A stretch of 7,173 nucleotides of DNA from Anaerolinea sp. (GTDB lineage Bacteria > Chloroflexota > Anaerolineae > Anaerolineales > Villigracilaceae). Numbering within the stretch: the stretch's first letter is position 1; every line of letters starts with the position of its first letter. Shown here in pieces: positions 4,819 through 7,173 of the stretch. The notes beneath the pieces were generated by a model. It ran no database searches, was not told the origin of the DNA, and saw nothing but the letters and a program-made list of their open reading frames with translations. Position numbers and translations under genes: made by a program. The stretch covers positions 1 through 7,173 of the forward strand of contig DYNS01000153.1 of assembly GCA_020720965.1 (NCBI GenBank), read 5' to 3'.

Positions 4819-6030
4819 ATGTCTAACCTGCGCGGAAAAACCATCTTGCTCGGCGTTACCGGCTCCATTGCCGCCTACAAAGCCGCCGAGTTAGCCTCTT
4901 CCCTTACACAACAAGGCGCAGCGGTGCAGGTTATCCTTACCGCCGGGGCAGAGAAATTCATCACCCCCCTCACTTTTCAATCCATCACCGGGCGCAAAGC
5001 CTACACCGATGCCGACCTTTGGTCTGCCGATGCGCATATTTTGCATGTTGGGCTGGCGCACGGAGCAGATTTAATGGTCATTGCCCCATGCACCGCCAAC
5101 AGCCTTACCAAGTTGGCGCAAGGGCAGGCAGATAACCTGCTGACGATAACCGCCCTGGCATTGCAAGCGCCCCTGCTGATTGCCCCGGCAATGGACGCGG
5201 GCATGTATCAACACCCCGCCGTGCAGAAAAACGTCTCCGTTTTGGTGGCGCGGGGCGCATCCCTGGTAGGACCGGCGCAGGGGCGCATGGCTTCTGGCTT
5301 GGTGGGTTGGGGGCGCATGATGGAAGCCGCCCAAATCGCCGGGCGCATTCGGCTGGCGTTGGGGCGAGGCGGCCGGCTGGCAGGGAAACGGGTGGTCATC
5401 ACCGCCGCCGGGTCGCAAGAACCCATAGACCCGGTGCGCTACCTCAGCAACCGCTCTTCCGGCAAGCAGGGTTACGCCCTGGCGCAAGCCGCCCTGGATT
5501 TTGGCGCACAAGTGACCCTCATCAGCCATCCATCCTGCCTTACCCCGCCCGAAGGCGCAGACCTGGTGCGGGTTGGCTCTGCCCAGGAGATGCAAAACGC
5601 CGTCCTGCAAGCCTGCGAAGAAGCCGATGGGCTGGTGATGGCGGCGGCGGTGGCAGATTTTACGGTGAAAGACCCGGCGGCGCACAAACTCAAAAAACGG
5701 GATGGCGTTCCAGCCCTGCAACTGACCTCCGCGCCGGATGTGCTGGCAGGGGTGGCAGAGGCAAGGGCGCGGCTCCCACGCTTGAGGGCGGTCATCGGCT
5801 TTGCCGCCGAAAGCCAGGATGTGTTGCAGAATGCCGTCGCCAAATTGAAAAGCAAAAAATTGGATTTAATCGTTGCCAATGACGTTTCTTCGGCGGATGC
5901 CGGTTTTGCAGTGGATACCAACCGCGTAACCTTTTTGTTTGCAGATGGCAGGCAAGTTGCCCTGCCCCTGAAGCCTAAAGAAGAGGTTGCCGAGGACGTT
6001 ATTTCTCAATTGGCAAGTTTTTTGGAGTGA
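4819..6030 (+). CDS. coaBC: Bifunctional CoaBC: phosphopantothenoylcysteine decarboxylase / phosphopantothenate-cysteine ligase
   Basis: Carries out two successive steps of coenzyme A synthesis. The C-terminal CoaB half joins 4'-phosphopantothenate to cysteine using CTP. The N-terminal CoaC half decarboxylates the product with FMN to 4'-phosphopantetheine. It has 403 residues, full length. CoaC (about 1-180): GVTGSIAAYKA (12-22), the probable catalytic His73 (AHILH), IAPCTANSLTKLA (88-100), PAMDAGMY (123-130), and flap ASGLVGWGRM (158-167). CoaB (about 188-403): TAAGSQEPIDPVRYLSNRSS (195-214), AAAVADF (275-281), the HKLKK lysines (289-293), IGFAAES (326-332), and ANDVS (353-357). Asp126 stands where E. 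coli has catalytic Asn125, and Ser159 where it has Cys158. I recall the same pair in Bacteroidetes-type CoaBC, so activity is probably kept. The start fits the family; no ribosome binding site precedes it. Confidence 0.96.
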   Translation: MSNLRGKTILLGVTGSIAAYKAAELASSLTQQGAAVQVILTAGAEKFITPLTFQSITGRKAYTDADLWSADAHILHVGLAHGADLMVIAPCTANSLTKLAQGQADNLLTITALALQAPLLIAPAMDAGMYQHPAVQKNVSVLVARGASLVGPAQGRMASGLVGWGRMMEAAQIAGRIRLALGRGGRLAGKRVVITAAGSQEPIDPVRYLSNRSSGKQGYALAQAALDFGAQVTLISHPSCLTPPEGADLVRVGSAQEMQNAVLQACEEADGLVMAAAVADFTVKDPAAHKLKKRDGVPALQLTSAPDVLAGVAEARARLPRLRAVIGFAAESQDVLQNAVAKLKSKKLDLIVANDVSSADAGFAVDTNRVTFLFADGRQVALPLKPKEEVAEDVISQLASFLE

Positions 6031-6031
6031 T

Positions 6032-6763
6032 ATGCGCGTTTTAGTGATTTCTGACCTTCATGCCAACCTGACGGCTTTGGAAGCCGTGCTGGAAGCGGCT
6101 GGGCAAGTGGATGAAACCTGGTGCCTGGGAGATGTGGTCGGTTACGGACCCGACCCGAATGCCGTCCTGGAGCGGGTGCGAGCCATTCCGAACCTGACCT
6201 GTGTGCTGGGCAACCATGACGTTGCCGTTTTGGGGCAAATGGATTACGCCGTCTTCAACACCGAAGCCCGCAAGTCTTTGTACTGGCAAAAACAATCCGT
6301 AAACCCTGCCAACCTGCTCTTTTTAGAATCGCTGCCCCAACAAACCGTCGTGTGCGGAGAAGTTTCTCTGGCGCATGGCAGCCCGCGTGACCCGGTGTGG
6401 GAGTATGTGCTAAACACCCTGGTTGCCCGCCTGAACTTTGACTCTTTTGGCACGCCCTATGCCTTTGTGGGGCATTCACACTTGCAGTGTATGTTCCACC
6501 TGGATTTGCACAAAGACCGCGTAACCCTGGAAGTGCCGCCGGTGGGAGAAGTTCTGCCGCTGACGGGCAGGGCAATTCTCAACCCTGGCAGTGTGGGGCA
6601 GCCGCGAGACCGCGACCCTCGCGCCGCTTACGCCATTTTTGACCCCCAAGACCGCACCTGGCAGCCCTGCCGGGCGGAATACGACATTGCTGCCGTGCAA
6701 AAACGCATCCGCGCCGCCGGATTGCCAGAAAAACACGCCGCCCGGCTGATGGATGGCTGGTAA
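6032..6763 (+). CDS. Calcineurin-like metallophosphoesterase (YfcE/MJ0936-like, Metallophos_2 type)
   Basis: A two-metal phosphoesterase of 243 residues; the natural substrate cannot be told from sequence. All family motifs are in order: Asp8-x-His10 in SDLHAN (7-12), Asp34 in LGDVVGYGPDP (32-42), GNHD (60-63), the metal-binding His in LAHGSP (112-117), and GHSH (146-149), followed by a NPGSVGQPRD segment typical of this subfamily. ATG 6032 is chosen because the SDLHAN motif must be near the N-terminus and GGAG (6024-6027) lies just upstream. An ATG at 5987 in the same frame would overlap coaBC by 44 bases and add 15 unrelated residues. It begins one base after the coaBC stop, so it is probably cotranscribed and coupled with coaBC. 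No functional link to CoA synthesis is evident beyond position. Confidence 0.9.
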   Translation: MRVLVISDLHANLTALEAVLEAAGQVDETWCLGDVVGYGPDPNAVLERVRAIPNLTCVLGNHDVAVLGQMDYAVFNTEARKSLYWQKQSVNPANLLFLESLPQQTVVCGEVSLAHGSPRDPVWEYVLNTLVARLNFDSFGTPYAFVGHSHLQCMFHLDLHKDRVTLEVPPVGEVLPLTGRAILNPGSVGQPRDRDPRAAYAIFDPQDRTWQPCRAEYDIAAVQKRIRAAGLPEKHAARLMDGW

Positions 6764-6783
6764 ACACCCTGCCGGAACTTTTT
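6754..6783 (+). terminator. Weak stem plus T-run at the end of the phosphoesterase gene
   Basis: GGC-T-GG (6755-6760) can pair with CC-T-GCC (6768-6773) with one T-T mismatch and a 7-base loop; a T-G pair at 6754/6774 extends it. Five T residues (6779-6783) follow after four bases. This is a possible but weak Rho-independent terminator. The stem includes the last codons of the upstream gene. Confidence 0.25.
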
Positions 6784-6830
6784 GCCTGCACGCAGCGTCC
6801 TTTAGGAAGACCCAAAAAGGAGAAGATGCC

Positions 6831-7173
6831 ATGAAACGTTTGCTTTTACTCTCGCTCAGTATTGTTGCTTTGCTACTCGGCGCTTGCGGCGCCCCTGCCT
6901 CCGAATCTTATGCCATCAGCAGCGACTCGGCGGGCAACGCCGCCCCCGCCGCCGCCCCGGTGATGCAAGAATCTGCCTACGCCGAGGTGGAAATCTCCAG
7001 CCCCGGTTACGCCAACCCGGCGCAACCCCGCATGGTGATAGAAAATGCCGAACTCTCTATGGCGGTGCAAGACCCTCAAGCCAGCCTTAACGCCATTACT
7101 AAAATGGCGCAAACCCTGGGCGGTTATGTCGTCGAATCCCGCGTGTATGAGGCGGAAACCGCCAACGGCAACC
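6831..7173 (+). CDS. DUF4349-type lipoprotein, N-terminal part (cut by the window end)
   Basis: The reading frame is open to the window end, giving the first 114 residues. It starts with a lipoprotein signal: Lys2-Arg3, a hydrophobic stretch (4-16), and lipobox LGAC with Cys19 as the lipidation site, so the protein should be anchored to the outer face of the cytoplasmic membrane. A low-complexity Ala/Pro/Ser linker (20-65) follows. From about residue 66, PRMVIENAELSMAV and the segment ALGGYVV-like (TLGGYVVES, 95-103) match the start of DUF4349 domains, which usually continue with a coiled coil and a C-terminal membrane helix. The function of that family is not established. AAGGAG (6817-6822) lies 8 bases before ATG 6831. 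The 67-base gap from the phosphoesterase gene shows no clear promoter. Confidence 0.75.
   Translation, partial: MKRLLLLSLSIVALLLGACGAPASESYAISSDSAGNAAPAAAPVMQESAYAEVEISSPGYANPAQPRMVIENAELSMAVQDPQASLNAITKMAQTLGGYVVESRVYEAETANGN

Noticed and set aside
5307..5882. 191-codon + strand frame inside coaBC
   Set aside because: It lies wholly inside the CoaBC coding frame, which is intact and conserved; its product is Gly/Arg-rich out-of-frame translation.
5987..6031. Earlier ATG at 5987 for the metallophosphoesterase
   Set aside because: It would place 15 unrelated residues before the N-terminal beta strand and overlap coaBC; ATG 6032 has its own binding site.
6782..6806. Promoter for the lipoprotein gene starting at TTGCCT
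   Set aside because: No -10-like hexamer lies at the expected distance.

Overview
All genes in this window lie on the + strand. Spot counts suggest roughly 60% G+C. The left 4.3 kb is the distal part of a bacterial flagellar operon in the order flgG-type rod gene, flgM, flgN, flgK, flgL, csrA. This is close to the flgM-flgN-flgK-flgL-(yviE)-fliW-csrA block of Bacillus. No L-ring or P-ring genes (flgH, flgI) follow flgG, so a single-membrane cell type is favoured. Gene style, the form of CoaBC and the DUF4349 lipoprotein make a Chloroflexota (Anaerolineae-like) source my best guess. That is inference, and a Firmicutes-like or other monoderm lineage is not excluded.

Layout: 18-761 rod/hook protein; 825-1109 FlgM, the anti-sigma-28 factor; 1113-1625 FlgN, the chaperone for the hook-filament junction proteins; 1638-3038 FlgK and 3049-4008 FlgL, those junction proteins; 4038-4313 CsrA, an RNA-binding translational regulator; 4310-4774 a NUDIX hydrolase joined to csrA by an ATGA overlap. 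The spacings are tight and several stop codons form part of the next ribosome binding site, which suggests one transcript. Together these genes cover the switch from hook to filament assembly: rod completion, release of sigma-28 by FlgM export, delivery of FlgK and FlgL by FlgN, and CsrA control of late translation.

At about 4.77-4.82 kb there is a break: a GC-rich inverted repeat, then a perfect TATAAT box only 8 bases before the next start codon. Housekeeping genes follow: coaBC (coenzyme A synthesis, 4819-6030), a metallophosphoesterase one base downstream (6032-6763), and, after a 67-base gap, the start of a DUF4349-type lipoprotein cut by the window end (6831-7173).

I see no mobile element, CRISPR array, tRNA, rRNA, or clear new system. 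The points most worth a second look are the small GGA-containing hairpins over the flgG, flgK and csrA ribosome binding sites (possible CsrA targets), the missing fliW, the probably leaderless coaBC transcript, and the paired Asn-to-Asp and Cys-to-Ser changes in the CoaC active site.
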